Of a stretch of 64,000 nucleotides of DNA, positions 16,314-25,026 are shown in pieces. Source of the DNA: Betaproteobacteria bacterium (GTDB taxonomy: Bacteria; Pseudomonadota; Gammaproteobacteria; Burkholderiales; Rhodocyclaceae); assembly GCA_016703785.1 (NCBI GenBank), contig JADJBM010000034.1:153081-217080 (forward strand). The letters are read 5' to 3'. The stretch's first letter is position 1. The number at the start of each line of letters is the position of its first letter. The position numbers and the translations under genes are program-made. The notes under the pieces were generated by a model. That model was not told the DNA's origin. It made no database searches and was given only the letters and a program-made list of their open reading frames with translations.

Positions 16314-17310
16314 GGCGGCGTTCGTCCATGAGTCGGAACTTGCGGATGTTGCGGTCGGCCATCTCCTGGATGCGTGCGAGCGTGTCCACTGCCGGCGTCT
16401 TGCCGAAGAGGTGCGCAAAGCGTTTCTGCGGCTTGAGGTATTCCTCCACCGGCACGCGGTGGCGGATCTTGTTCGAGCTTGTCACCTCGCCGTGCTCCGC
16501 CTCGAAGAGCGGGAAGAGGCCCGTCTCCACCGCCAGCCGCGCCAGCTTGATGGTGTCGTGCGGCGCCGCGCCCCAGCCGAGCGGGCAGGGCACGAGGATG
16601 TGGATGTAGCGCGCGCCCCTCACCGTCATGGCGCGGCTGACTTTCGCCTCGAGGTCGCGCAGGTAGGCCACCGACGCGGTGGCGACGTAGGGAATGCCGT
16701 GCGCCATGGCGATCAGCGGCACGTTCTTGCCCTGGCCGAAGACCGCACCTGGTTCCGGCCCGAGCGCCATCGTGGTGGCCGTGCGCGCCGCCGGTGGCGT
16801 GGCCGAGGAGCGCTGCACGCCGGTGTTCATGTAGGCCTGGTTGTCGTAGCAGATGTAGAGCACGTCGTCGTTGCGATCGAACATGCCCGACAGGCAACCG
16901 AAGCCGATGTCGGTGGTGCCGCCGTCGCCGCCCTGGGCGATGACGCGCACGTCCTTGCGACCCTTCACTTTCATCGCCGCCATGACCCCGGTGGCGACTG
17001 CCGCGGCGTTGCCGAAGAGCGAATGGATCCACGGAATCTGCCAGGAGGTTTCCGGGTAGGGCGTGGAGAACACTTCGAGGCAGCCGGTGGCGTTGCAGGC
17101 GATGACCTGGTTGTTCGATGCGCGCATGGCTGCGTCGATGGCGTAGCGCGCGCCGAGCGCCTCGCCGCAGCCCTGGCAGGCGCGGTGGCCCGAGTTGAGC
17201 GAGTTGGTGCGTTCCATGTTGGCCTGCACGCTGCGCTGGTCGGCATCGAGCAGGCGGTTGCCGACGGTGAAGGTGCCGGTCTGGTAGAACTTGATCGGTT
17301 GCAGTTCCAT
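16306..17310 (-). CDS. porB: 2-oxoacid:acceptor oxidoreductase, beta (TPP) subunit
   Basis: A 334-aa thiamine-diphosphate subunit. The N-terminal HRACQGCGEALGARYAID and later CNATGCLEVFSTPYP provide cluster-type cysteines, and GGDGGTTDIGFGCLSGMFDR followed by YDNQAYMNTGVQ is the TPP/Mg-binding region of the pyruvate:ferredoxin oxidoreductase family. It decarboxylates a 2-oxoacid with the alpha subunit and passes electrons to iron-sulfur centres. The substrate (pyruvate, phenylglyoxylate or a branched 2-oxoacid) cannot be decided from sequence alone. It follows the alpha gene by 10 nt. Confidence 0.85.
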   Translation of the reverse strand: MELQPIKFYQTGTFTVGNRLLDADQRSVQANMERTNSLNSGHRACQGCGEALGARYAIDAAMRASNNQVIACNATGCLEVFSTPYPETSWQIPWIHSLFGNAAAVATGVMAAMKVKGRKDVRVIAQGGDGGTTDIGFGCLSGMFDRNDDVLYICYDNQAYMNTGVQRSSATPPAARTATTMALGPEPGAVFGQGKNVPLIAMAHGIPYVATASVAYLRDLEAKVSRAMTVRGARYIHILVPCPLGWGAAPHDTIKLARLAVETGLFPLFEAEHGEVTSSNKIRHRVPVEEYLKPQKRFAHLFGKTPAVDTLARIQEMADRNIRKFRLMDERRHG

Positions 17311-17320
17311 GGTGTTCTCC

Positions 17321-18565
17321 TTAGCGCGCGCCGCCGGCGAGGTCGCGCAGGATGTTTTCCGCGGAAGGGCCGGAGCGTCGCCGTGCCTTCTCGCGTTCCA
17401 GTTCGCGGTCGACGGCGGACTGGTTCAGGTCGAGGAAGGTGAGCGGTTCCAGTTCGTCGCGCAGGGCGCGCTCGAACAGGCTGCGCAGGCTGGACTTGGT
17501 GATGGGGCGGCCGCCCAACCCGGCCACCACGGTGTAGGCGTGCAGCGAAATGCCGGAGAGCGCCATGCGCAGGTTGTGCGAGACGATGCCGCCGATGCCC
17601 ACCGCCAGCGACTTCTCGATCACCACCAGGCGCTTGGCGTGCGACAGCAGCTCGTGCAGTTCCTCGCTCGGGAAGGGGCGGAAGGAGAGGATGGTCGCGG
17701 CGCCGATGGCGTAGCCTTCGTCGCGCAGTTCGTCGATGACGTCCTTGATGGTGCCGTTGACCGAGCCCAGGGCGACGACGATGGTCTTGGCGTCTTCGGC
17801 GCGGTAGGTGCGCATCAGGCCGCCCGAGTCGCGCCCGAACACCTGCCTGAACTCCGCCGAGAGCTGCGGGATCAGCTCGAGCGCGCGCATCTGCTTGTGG
17901 TGGGCGAGGTAGCGCACTTCCATGAAGGCTTCCGGCCCGACCATGGCGCCAATGGAGACCGGTTCGCTTGGATCGAGCACCTGGCGCGGCTCGAAGGGCG
18001 GCAGGTAGGCATCGACCTGTTCCTGCGTCGGGATGTCGAGACGCTCGTAGGCATGCGTGAGGATGAAGCCGTCCACGCACACCATCACCGGCATCGACAG
18101 CTCCTCGGCGAGGCGGAAGGCCTGGATGTGCAGATCGGCCGCCTCCTGATTGGTCTCGGCGTAGAGCTGGATCCAGCCGGCGTCGCGCATCGACATGGAG
18201 TCGGTATGGTCGTTCCAGATGTTGATCGGCGCGCCGATGGCACGGTTGCCGATGGTCATGACGATGGGCAGGCCCAGCCCCGCTGCGTTGTACACCGCCT
18301 CGGCCATGAAGAGCAGGCCCTGGCTGGCGGTGGCGGTGTAGGTGCGCGCGCCGGCTGCCGAAGCGCCGATGGCCACCGACAGCGCGGCGAATTCGGATTC
18401 GACGTTGATGAACTCGCAGTTCTGCAGCTCGCCGGCCTTCACCATCTCGCCGAGGCCCTCGACGATGTGCGTCTGCGGCGTGATCGGGTAGGCGCAGATC
18501 ACTTCCGGCCGGCACAGGGCGACGGATTCGGCGATGGCGTGGGAGCCTTCGGTCTGCTTAAGCAT
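17321..18565 (-). CDS. porA: 2-oxoacid:acceptor oxidoreductase, alpha subunit
   Basis: A 414-aa alpha subunit starting MLKQTEGSHAIAESVALCRP. CAYPITPQTHIVEGL and the ENE-like VESEFAALSVAIGASAAGAR are hallmarks of PorA-type chains, which together with beta form the active site and bind CoA. Length is close to PorA/PadG proteins. The start overlaps the gamma gene end by 8 nt. The tail is arginine-rich (REKARRRSGPSAENILRDL). Confidence 0.87.
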   Translation of the reverse strand: MLKQTEGSHAIAESVALCRPEVICAYPITPQTHIVEGLGEMVKAGELQNCEFINVESEFAALSVAIGASAAGARTYTATASQGLLFMAEAVYNAAGLGLPIVMTIGNRAIGAPINIWNDHTDSMSMRDAGWIQLYAETNQEAADLHIQAFRLAEELSMPVMVCVDGFILTHAYERLDIPTQEQVDAYLPPFEPRQVLDPSEPVSIGAMVGPEAFMEVRYLAHHKQMRALELIPQLSAEFRQVFGRDSGGLMRTYRAEDAKTIVVALGSVNGTIKDVIDELRDEGYAIGAATILSFRPFPSEELHELLSHAKRLVVIEKSLAVGIGGIVSHNLRMALSGISLHAYTVVAGLGGRPITKSSLRSLFERALRDELEPLTFLDLNQSAVDRELEREKARRRSGPSAENILRDLAGGAR

Positions 18566-19139
18566 GGCTGGCCTCCTCGCGCTCCTTCATGACGATCTCG
18601 AACGCCTCGCGCGCGGCGGCGACGTTGCCCTCCGCCACCTTGCCGGAGAATTTCTCGCGGATGGCGGCGAACACCGATTCGAGCCTGACCTGATCGCACA
18701 CCGCGGCGAAGCCGCCCAGCAGGGCGGCGTTCGGCAGCGGCCGGCCGACGTGCTTGAGCGCCAGCTCGGTGGCCGGCACGGTGCACAGCAGATCCGGGTG
18801 AAAACCCTCGACGAAGTCGCCGATGCCCAGCTCGGCAAAGCTGCGCGTGGAATTGATGAGGATCAGCCCTTCGGTAGTGACGCCGCTGAAGAGGTCGACC
18901 TGATGCAGCAAGGTGGGATCCTGGATGATCAGCGCGTCGGGGTTCATCACCGGCTCGCGCAGGCGGATCTCCTTGCTGTCGATGCGGCAGAAGGCCATCA
19001 CCGGCGCGCCCATGCGCTCCGAGCCGAAGCTGGGAAAGGCCTGCGCGTGCTTGTCTTCGAGGAAGGCAGCGACCGACAGCATTTCCGCTGCCGACACCAC
19101 GCCCTGGCCGCCGCGGCCGTGGATGCGAACCTGAAACAT
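18558..19139 (-). CDS. porG: 2-oxoacid:acceptor oxidoreductase, gamma subunit
   Basis: A 193-aa gamma subunit starting MFQVRIHGRGGQGVVSAAEML, the standard opening of this family (GRGGQG motif), with AFPSFGSERMGAPV following. It is the first gene of the gamma-alpha-beta-FAD/Fd operon. The open frame extends 20 codons upstream to 19199, but the ATG at 19139 has a GAGGCGGAA ribosome site and fits the family start. No separate small ferredoxin delta gene is found, consistent with fusion of that domain to the last subunit. Confidence 0.87.
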   Translation of the reverse strand: MFQVRIHGRGGQGVVSAAEMLSVAAFLEDKHAQAFPSFGSERMGAPVMAFCRIDSKEIRLREPVMNPDALIIQDPTLLHQVDLFSGVTTEGLILINSTRSFAELGIGDFVEGFHPDLLCTVPATELALKHVGRPLPNAALLGGFAAVCDQVRLESVFAAIREKFSGKVAEGNVAAAREAFEIVMKEREEASHA

Positions 19140-19245
19140 CGTTCCGCCTCTTTGCCTGATGGATAAGGCAATTATGGGCGGGGATGGGCCTGTGGGCAAA
19201 CTCGGTTAACCGCAACCCGGGCCGAAAGACGGAATCGGAACATGC

Positions 19246-20391
19246 TTAGGCGGCCTGGCGCGAAGGAATCTGGCTGCCGAAAAGATTCAGCAGGTCAAGC
19301 CGGGTGACGATGCCGACCAGCCGGTCCTTATCGTCGGTCACGGGTACGTGGTTGATGCCATTGTTGGCGAAGGTCGCCAGGAGTTCTGCGACATGCGCGT
19401 CCTCGCGCAGCGTGATGGCCGGCGCGGTCATGATGTCGGCGGCCGATATCGGCGCCCGTCGGGGAGACGACATCAGGCAGCGCAGGCGGCTGCGGCGGTT
19501 CCAGTTCCAGTCCGTGTTCTTGAGAAAGTCCGAGATCGCCACCACGCCGGCGACGCGATGTTCCTCGTCGACGACCGGCACGCCGCGGATGTTGCGCTGG
19601 CGCAGGACTTCCCAGACGGCGGACAAGGCGGTGTCCGGAGTCACGGAGGTGACGTTGCGGGTCATGATGTCGCTGCAGACGATGGAGCCCAGGCTGCGCT
19701 TCTGGCGGTTGATTGTCGCCAGCAGGTAAATGCGCTCGAGGTCTTCCTCGGACACGTCGATGAAGGTGTCCATGCTCCTCAGCGCCGCGACGATATCCTC
19801 GTGCTCGGGTCGCGAGACGCGGCCGGCAGGCTGCGCCGGCGCATCGGACACGGATGGCTTCAGCCGCATCATCGGGTAGCGCCTGCCCGGCAGCAGGTTG
19901 TTGAGGACCAGGGCCGCAGCCAGGAGGAAAGCGACATTGGCGCCGACCACGGAAAAAACGTAGCTCCACCCCAGATCCAGGATCGGCTGCCCGCCGAGGA
20001 CCGCGAACACCGCGGTGGCCCCGGCCGGCGGATGCAGGCAGCGCAGCCATTGCATGGCGAGCAAGGCCAGGCCGAGGGTGGTCGCCGTGGCCAGCACCGG
20101 GTTCGGAATGTGGTGCGCACAGAGGACACCGATCATGGCTGCGAGCATGTGTCCGCCCACGAAAGCCCACGGCTGGGAGAGTGGACTGTGGAAAACGGCG
20201 AAGAGCAGCACTGCAGATGCGCCCATGGAGGAGATCATGTAGGGGCGATGCTCCGCCTGCGCCAGTTGCTGCGTCGCCCAGATCACCAGGCCCATGGCGA
20301 CGAATCCCGCCAGCGCGGTAATGATCTTTTCGCGGTTGCTGATGACGGCTTGTTCGGGGAACAGGAAAGAGGTCAGGGTGTCGAGGCGCAT
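19246..20391 (-). CDS. HPP-family membrane protein with two CBS domains
   Basis: A 381-aa protein. The N-terminal half has four or five transmembrane helices and the LHPPAGATAV motif that names the HPP family; some members are linked to nitrite transport in chloroplasts and cyanobacteria. The C-terminal half holds a CBS pair (DIMTRNVTSVTPDTALSAVW and DIMTAPAITLREDAHVAELL), which normally senses adenine nucleotides. The start MRLDTLTSFLFPEQ is chosen because the hydrophobic domain follows soon after; in-frame starts at 20439 and 20505 give longer leaders. Function in this organism is unknown; nitrite or another anion is a guess from the family. Confidence 0.75.
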   Translation of the reverse strand: MRLDTLTSFLFPEQAVISNREKIITALAGFVAMGLVIWATQQLAQAEHRPYMISSMGASAVLLFAVFHSPLSQPWAFVGGHMLAAMIGVLCAHHIPNPVLATATTLGLALLAMQWLRCLHPPAGATAVFAVLGGQPILDLGWSYVFSVVGANVAFLLAAALVLNNLLPGRRYPMMRLKPSVSDAPAQPAGRVSRPEHEDIVAALRSMDTFIDVSEEDLERIYLLATINRQKRSLGSIVCSDIMTRNVTSVTPDTALSAVWEVLRQRNIRGVPVVDEEHRVAGVVAISDFLKNTDWNWNRRSRLRCLMSSPRRAPISAADIMTAPAITLREDAHVAELLATFANNGINHVPVTDDKDRLVGIVTRLDLLNLFGSQIPSRQAA

Positions 20392-20474
20392 GGGGATGTC
20401 CGTATCAGGGCCGCCCATCATATCGGCCGCATGCCGCATGGATGAATAGCCTGAAAGGAGTAGTCCAGATGGGG

Positions 20475-20511
20475 AAAAAAGACAGGGGGTTGGACTTGCG
20501 TCCAACCCCCT
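20475..20511 (-). terminator. Intrinsic terminator after tRNA-Lys
   Basis: On the minus strand an 11-bp stem (AGGGGGTTGGA with its complement) closes a 6-nt loop and is followed by GTC and six T residues. It lies just downstream of the tRNA 3' end. Confidence 0.85.
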
Positions 20512-20520
20512 GGTGTTTCG

Positions 20521-20596
20521 TGGTAGGCCGTGGCGGATTCGAACCGCCGACCAACGGATTAAAAGTCCGCTGCTCTACCAGCTGAGCTAACGACCC
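20521..20596 (-). tRNA. tRNA-Lys (anticodon TTT)
   Basis: A 76-nt cloverleaf on the minus strand: 5' acceptor GGGTCGT, D-arm AGCTCAGCTGGTAGAGC, anticodon loop CTTTTAA with anticodon TTT, T-arm GGCGGTTCGAATCCGCC and encoded CCA. The acceptor pairs with ACGGCCT, with G-T wobbles at positions 1 and 4. It is followed by a strong terminator and preceded by the YeeE gene, whose stop is about 58 nt away. Confidence 0.96.
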
Positions 20597-20654
20597 CCGA
20601 AAGAGCCGCGCATTATAGGAGGCGGCCCGCAGACTGTCAATTTGCTCGCGGCAA

Positions 20655-21761
20655 TTATGCTTCCTGCATCATGCGCCAGTACTGGATCTTCATGGTTCCC
20701 GCGGCGCCGGCGACGATGGCGAGGAAGGTCAGGATGGAGCCCATGGCAAGTGTCGACACGCCCGTGATGGCCTGGCCGACCGTGCAACCCATCGAGAGCA
20801 CGCCGCCGATGCCCATCAGTACGCCGCCGATGGCATGATTGAAGAAGTCACCGCCGGAGGCGAACCACTCGAAGCGGAATTTTCCGGAGAGCAGCGCGTA
20901 GAGGAAGGAGCCGGCGATGACGCCGGTGAGGGCCGCGATGCCGAAATTGATGTTGGCGAAGTCGGGGCTCATCAGGTAGCGGACGCTGTCACCCATGGGG
21001 CTGATGAAGGTGAAGGATTGCACCTCGACGCGGCTCGGCACGGTTTCGGCGAGTTCCGCCCATTCCTTCCAGGACGCGCCCATCGAACCGGCGGTAATGT
21101 ACCAGCCGACGACCACCGCGAGGCCGATGACGAGGCCGCCGAGGATGTTGTCGAAGCTGCTGCGGAAATCCTTCGCGGCGAAGGCGAAGCCGGCGAGAAG
21201 CAGGCCGAGTACTGCGCCGGTTGCAACCTGCGTGGTGCTGCCGCTACCGAAGAACTCGCTCACGGCCTGGCTCTGGAAGCCCGATTTGCCGAGATCTACT
21301 GTTGTGGCAGAAATCCAGGAGTGGAAGACATCGCCGTAGAAATCCGTCCACAGCATCAGGTAGGCGCAGGCCGAGGCGATCACCAGGACGAAGAGGGATT
21401 TGATGTTGCCGCCGCCGAGGCGCACCAGCGTCTTGTTGCCGCAGCCCGAGGCGAGCGTCATGCCGATGCCGAACATCAGGCCGCCGAGAAGATAGCGCAG
21501 CCAGGCGAACTGGGGTGTGCGGTAGGGCGGGAAGGTGCTGTTGCCGATGCTGGCCATGCCCGCGCCGGTCATGATGGCCACGCCGAGGATCGCCACGGCC
21601 ATGGCCAGCAGCCAGGCGCGCAGGCGGCCGGTGTCGCCCATGTTGACCCAGTCGGAGACGGCGCCCATGGTGCAGAAGTTGGTCTTGTTCGCCACCGCGC
21701 CCATGACGATGGCGATGACGAAGACGAGCGTCAGCACCTGGTTGTGAATCGTGAATTCCAT
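20655..21761 (-). CDS. YeeE/YedE (TsuA-like) thiosulfate/sulfur transporter
   Basis: A 368-aa membrane protein with about nine helices in two similar halves (sulf_transp domains). Key cysteines occur in TNFCTMG (about 30), ASGCGNKT (about 106) and SMGCTVGQ (about 333), the pattern of TsuA, where such cysteines relay thiosulfate through the channel. It may import thiosulfate or other sulfur species for assimilation or oxidation. No TusA/TsuB partner is next to it. Strong promoters were not identified, although a TATAAC lies upstream. Confidence 0.85.
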   Translation of the reverse strand: MEFTIHNQVLTLVFVIAIVMGAVANKTNFCTMGAVSDWVNMGDTGRLRAWLLAMAVAILGVAIMTGAGMASIGNSTFPPYRTPQFAWLRYLLGGLMFGIGMTLASGCGNKTLVRLGGGNIKSLFVLVIASACAYLMLWTDFYGDVFHSWISATTVDLGKSGFQSQAVSEFFGSGSTTQVATGAVLGLLLAGFAFAAKDFRSSFDNILGGLVIGLAVVVGWYITAGSMGASWKEWAELAETVPSRVEVQSFTFISPMGDSVRYLMSPDFANINFGIAALTGVIAGSFLYALLSGKFRFEWFASGGDFFNHAIGGVLMGIGGVLSMGCTVGQAITGVSTLAMGSILTFLAIVAGAAGTMKIQYWRMMQEA

Positions 21762-21881
21762 GCTTCCTCCTCGGTGTTTTTGCGCTTAGTTATAGTTTCG
21801 CAACCATCGGATTCTAATGAAACCGAGGGCACTGTGGATTAGTCTTGTTTGCCATCGCATAACCGTGCTGTATTCGATATC

Positions 21882-22571
21882 TCAAGCAGTCCTGTAGCGC
21901 GTCGGGTCGGGCAGACCCGCGGCCTTGAAGCCGGCATGGCGCAGTCGGCAGGAGTCGCACAATCCGCAGGCCGCGCCGGCATCGTCGGCCTGATAGCAGG
22001 AGACGGTCAGTCCGTAATCGACGCCGAGCGCCCCGCCCCGCCGGATGATATCGGCCTTGGTGAGGGCGATGAGAGGGGCATGGATGCGCAGCCGGGCGCC
22101 CTCGACAGCGGCCTTGGTGGCGAGATTGGCCATGGCCTCGAAAGCGGCGATGTATTCTGGCCGACAGTCCGGGTAGCCGGAGTAGTCGACCGCATTGACG
22201 CCGACAAAGATGTCGTGGGCGTCGAGCACCTCGGCCCAGGCCAGGGCCAGCGACAGCATGACGGTGTTGCGCGCCGGCACGTAGGTGGCCGGTATGCCCG
22301 GTTCGACGCCGCGCATAGGCACGTCGATGCGGCGATCGGTCAGCGCCGAGCCGCCGAACTGGCCGAGGTCAACTTCGACCAGGCGGTGTTCGCGGGCGCC
22401 CAGTGCCATGGCGATGCAGGCGGCGGCTTCCAGTTCGGCCGCATGGCGCTGGCCATAGGCGATCGAAAGAGCGCGACAGGCATAACCCTCGCTGCGGGCA
22501 ATGGCCAGTGTGGTGGCGGAATCCAGTCCGCCCGAGAGCAGCACGACAGCACGTTTTTCTTTTGCAGTCAT
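21882..22571 (-). CDS. queC: 7-cyano-7-deazaguanine synthase QueC
   Basis: A 229-aa ATP-dependent enzyme that converts 7-carboxy-7-deazaguanine to preQ0 in queuosine synthesis. The N-terminal PP-loop LLSGGLDSATTLAIA binds ATP and the C-terminal CYQADDAGAACGLCDSCRLR binds zinc through four cysteines. queE is nearby on the same strand, with a small opposite-strand gene between them. Confidence 0.95.
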   Translation of the reverse strand: MTAKEKRAVVLLSGGLDSATTLAIARSEGYACRALSIAYGQRHAAELEAAACIAMALGAREHRLVEVDLGQFGGSALTDRRIDVPMRGVEPGIPATYVPARNTVMLSLALAWAEVLDAHDIFVGVNAVDYSGYPDCRPEYIAAFEAMANLATKAAVEGARLRIHAPLIALTKADIIRRGGALGVDYGLTVSCYQADDAGAACGLCDSCRLRHAGFKAAGLPDPTRYRTA

Positions 22572-22616
22572 CGGGTTTGATGCGGGTCAAGTATTTCGAG
22601 TTGGGTCAAACATACC

Positions 22617-22907
22617 ATGCGCGCCATGATCGAAGTTGAAGTCCATCTCTACAACAGCCTGGTCCGTTTTGTGCCCAGATATGAGCCGTTGCGGCTTGCC
22701 CTGCCCGATGGCGTTGCGCCCGCCGAAGTGGCGCGCCGGCTGGGCATTCCCGAGCGGGAAATCTTTGCTGCCTGGCGCAACGGCCACAACATCCTGCAGT
22801 CTTTCGGTGGCAGCTTCGAGGAAGGCGTCATCCTGAGCGACGGCGACCGCCTGGCGTTGTCCGGGCCGATTCCCTTTTCGCGGGCTTACGGCGCGCCGGT
22901 GTGCTGA
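22617..22907 (+). CDS. MoaD/ThiS-like beta-grasp protein without a C-terminal GG
   Basis: A 96-aa (or 93 from the second ATG at 22626) protein with the ubiquitin-like beta-grasp pattern: VEVHLYNSLVRF at the first strand, LPDGVAPAEVARRLGIPE for the helix, NGHNIL, then LSDGDRLALSGPI. MoaD and ThiS carry sulfur on a C-terminal Gly-Gly, but this protein ends RAYGAPVC, so it may not be a normal sulfur carrier, or its terminal cysteine may act differently. It is the only plus-strand gene in this stretch and starts 45 nt from the queC start. No molybdenum or thiamine gene is adjacent. Function is unknown. Confidence 0.6.
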   Translation: MRAMIEVEVHLYNSLVRFVPRYEPLRLALPDGVAPAEVARRLGIPEREIFAAWRNGHNILQSFGGSFEEGVILSDGDRLALSGPIPFSRAYGAPVC

Positions 22908-22920
22908 GTACGCCCGCATC

Positions 22921-23005
22921 GTCATCCCTGCGGAAATGGGGACCCGGGGTTTCATGGATTCCCGCTTCTGACCAAAGGAAATCCCTGCGGGACGCAGGGA
23001 ATGAC
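22921..23005. repeat. Dispersed palindromic intergenic repeat
   Basis: Imperfect outer arms GTCATCCCTGCGG and CGCAGGGAATGAC enclose GGATTCCCGC and the 19-mer TGACCAAAGGAAATCCCTG (22969-22987). The same 19-mer occurs inverted at 46573-46591 inside another palindromic element. It fills the gap between the MoaD-like gene and the convergent queE. Confidence 0.7.
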
Positions 23006-23010
23006 AGAGG

Positions 23011-23664
23011 CTAGCGCCCTCTCTCCGCACCCCAAATGAGCTTGTGCAGCTGCAGCTGCACGCGCACCGGCAGGCGATCCCGCAGCACCCATTCGGCTAG
23101 CAGCTTCGGATCGAGCTTCCCGGCCACCGGGGACAGCAGCACCGGACAGATCGCATCGAGCTTGCGCTTGCGAATCGCCTCGCGCGCCCAGGCGTAATCC
23201 GCCTCATCGGCCAGCACGATCTTGATTTCGTCCTGCGTGTTCAGATAGGGCAGGTTGCCCCACAGGTTCTTGTCTGTCTCTCCGGATGCCGGCGCCTTGA
23301 GGTCCATGATGCGCGAGACGCGCGAGTCGACAGCGGAAACATCCAGCGCGCCGCTGGTTTCCAGCGACACTGAGTACCCGGCATTGCACAGCGCGCCGAG
23401 CAGTGGCAGGCAGGCCTTCTGTGCCAGCGGCTCGCCCCCGGTGACGCAGACCTGCCTGGCGCCGTGCTTCGCCACTTCGATCAGCACGTCGCCCAGGGTC
23501 AGGGTCTCGCCGCCGCTGAAGGCATACTCCGTGTCGCACCAGGTGCAGCGCAATGGGCAGCCGGTCAGCCGAACGAACACCGTGGGCAGGCCGGCGCGGC
23601 TGCTTTCACCCTGCAGGGAGTGGAAGATTTCGCTGACGCGCAGTTTGGCGGAATGATCGGTCAC
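23011..23664 (-). CDS. queE: 7-carboxy-7-deazaguanine synthase QueE
   Basis: A 217-aa radical SAM enzyme. The opening KLRVSEIFHSLQGESSRAG and the cluster motif CPLRCTWC (about residues 36-43) are diagnostic; TGGEPLAQK follows. It performs the ring contraction that makes the deazaguanine base for queuosine. It lies directly after cpoB in the conserved tol-pal-cpoB-queE-queC order. Confidence 0.94.
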   Translation of the reverse strand: MTDHSAKLRVSEIFHSLQGESSRAGLPTVFVRLTGCPLRCTWCDTEYAFSGGETLTLGDVLIEVAKHGARQVCVTGGEPLAQKACLPLLGALCNAGYSVSLETSGALDVSAVDSRVSRIMDLKAPASGETDKNLWGNLPYLNTQDEIKIVLADEADYAWAREAIRKRKLDAICPVLLSPVAGKLDPKLLAEWVLRDRLPVRVQLQLHKLIWGAERGR

Positions 23665-23734
23665 GCAGCGTGGCTCGCGATCGTCGGAGCGGCATTCATG
23701 CCGAGATGACCAGGGCTATGCTGGCCGGCCCGCG

Positions 23735-24475
23735 CTAGCGTCTCTTGGCGAGGCGCTGTTTGGCCACTGTTGCCGCGGCGCTGGCGGGATACTTGGCGAC
23801 CAATGCTTCCAGGGTCTTCCTTGCGCCCTTGGCATCGCCGGATTCCTGCTGGCAGTTAGCCTGTCCGAGCAGTGCATCAGGCGCCTTGGCATCGTCAGGC
23901 CAGGTAGCGGACAGTTTGCCGAAGAGATCCAGGGCCTTCTTGTATTCGCCGAGCTGGTAATGCGCGCTGCCGGCCCAGTAATGCGCCGACGGCTGGAAGA
24001 GGCTGGCAGGATAGGCCTTGATGAAATTGAGGAAGGCGTTCATCGCGTCCTTGTGCTTGCCGGCCTTGAAGAGATTCAAGGCCGCCTCGTAGTCGCGGGT
24101 CTCCGCAGCCGGGTCGGCCGCCGGCTTGGCCTCGCCCGGCCGAGTTTCCGTGCCGACCTGCGGCTCCAGTTTGCGCAAGCGGTTGTCGAGGTCGACATAG
24201 AAGTCCTTCTGCCGTTTTTGCGTGGACTCGATCTCGTGGGTCAATACCTCGACCTGCCCGCGCAGCTTGGCCACCTCGGCCTTGAGCGCCTCGATCTGGT
24301 TGGCCAGTTCGATCTGGCCGCGCGAAACGGCTTCCAGCTTGTCGAGACGCTGCGCTTGTTGTTCGACAGTGGCCTTCAGCTTGGCGACGCTCTCACGGGC
24401 TTCGTTGTCCGGGAACAGGGCGTGCGCCGGCAGGGCGGCGGCGAGCAGCGCAATCGGGAGCAGGCGGCGAATCAC
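23735..24475 (-). CDS. cpoB: Cell-division coordinator CpoB (YbgF)
   Basis: A 246-aa periplasmic protein: signal peptide MIRRLLPIALLAAALPAHA, a coiled coil at about residues 30-100 (trimerisation), a charged linker, then tetratricopeptide repeats (YEAALNLFKAGKHKDAMNAF). It coordinates the Tol-Pal system with peptidoglycan synthesis at division. It is the last tol-pal gene, 3 nt after pal. Confidence 0.93.
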   Translation of the reverse strand: MIRRLLPIALLAAALPAHALFPDNEARESVAKLKATVEQQAQRLDKLEAVSRGQIELANQIEALKAEVAKLRGQVEVLTHEIESTQKRQKDFYVDLDNRLRKLEPQVGTETRPGEAKPAADPAAETRDYEAALNLFKAGKHKDAMNAFLNFIKAYPASLFQPSAHYWAGSAHYQLGEYKKALDLFGKLSATWPDDAKAPDALLGQANCQQESGDAKGARKTLEALVAKYPASAAATVAKQRLAKRR

Positions 24476-24478
24476 GAA

Positions 24479-25006
24479 TCAGAACTCGCCGGTGTAGAGC
24501 ATGTCGTCGCGGCGATTCTGCGACCAGCAGCCCTCATTCGCCTCGCTGCAGCGGGGCTTTTCTTCGCCCAGGCTGACGGCTTCGACCTGGTCTTCACGGG
24601 CGCCGAGCAGGGTGAGCATTTTCTTCAGTGCTTCGGCCCGCTTCTGGCCCAGCGCGAGGTTGTACTCGCGGCTGCCGCGCTCGTCGGTGTTGCCCTGGAT
24701 GAGCATCTTCATCTTCGGGTTGTCGCGCAGGAACCTGGCGTGCGCCTCGACCAGCGCCTTGAACTCGTCCTTGATGACGTAGCTGTCGTAGTCGAAGAAG
24801 ACGCTGCGCTTGGCCAGCACGCCTTGCTTGACGGCCGCCAGCGCTGCGCCCATCGGGTCGACCGCCGTGACCGGCTTGACTTCGGTGCCTTCGATTCTCT
24901 TTGCACCGCGGTCTTCCACCGGGGCACCTGACTGCTCCGGCTCGCCGGTCGTGCCGCAGCCGGCAATCAGGGCTGCACCCAGAATAATCATCAGTTCCTT
25001 GCGCAT
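24479..25006 (-). CDS. pal: Peptidoglycan-associated lipoprotein Pal
   Basis: A 175-aa outer-membrane lipoprotein. The start MRKELMIILGAALIAGCGTT has a lipobox LIAGC with the acylated cysteine near residue 17. The C-terminal OmpA-like domain has the peptidoglycan-binding NTDERGSREYNLALGQKRAE. It binds TolB and anchors the envelope. The open frame continues 15 codons upstream, but the chosen start gives the normal lipoprotein signal and follows tolB by 20 nt. Confidence 0.95.
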   Translation of the reverse strand: MRKELMIILGAALIAGCGTTGEPEQSGAPVEDRGAKRIEGTEVKPVTAVDPMGAALAAVKQGVLAKRSVFFDYDSYVIKDEFKALVEAHARFLRDNPKMKMLIQGNTDERGSREYNLALGQKRAEALKKMLTLLGAREDQVEAVSLGEEKPRCSEANEGCWSQNRRDDMLYTGEF

Positions 25007-25026
25007 AGTCTTATCTCCATTTTCGA

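Noticed and set aside
14691..19139. Firm naming as pyruvate or phenylglyoxylate oxidoreductase
   Set aside because: Subunit composition suggests the Pad-like layout but no other aromatic-degradation gene is in view; sequence inspection alone cannot set the substrate.
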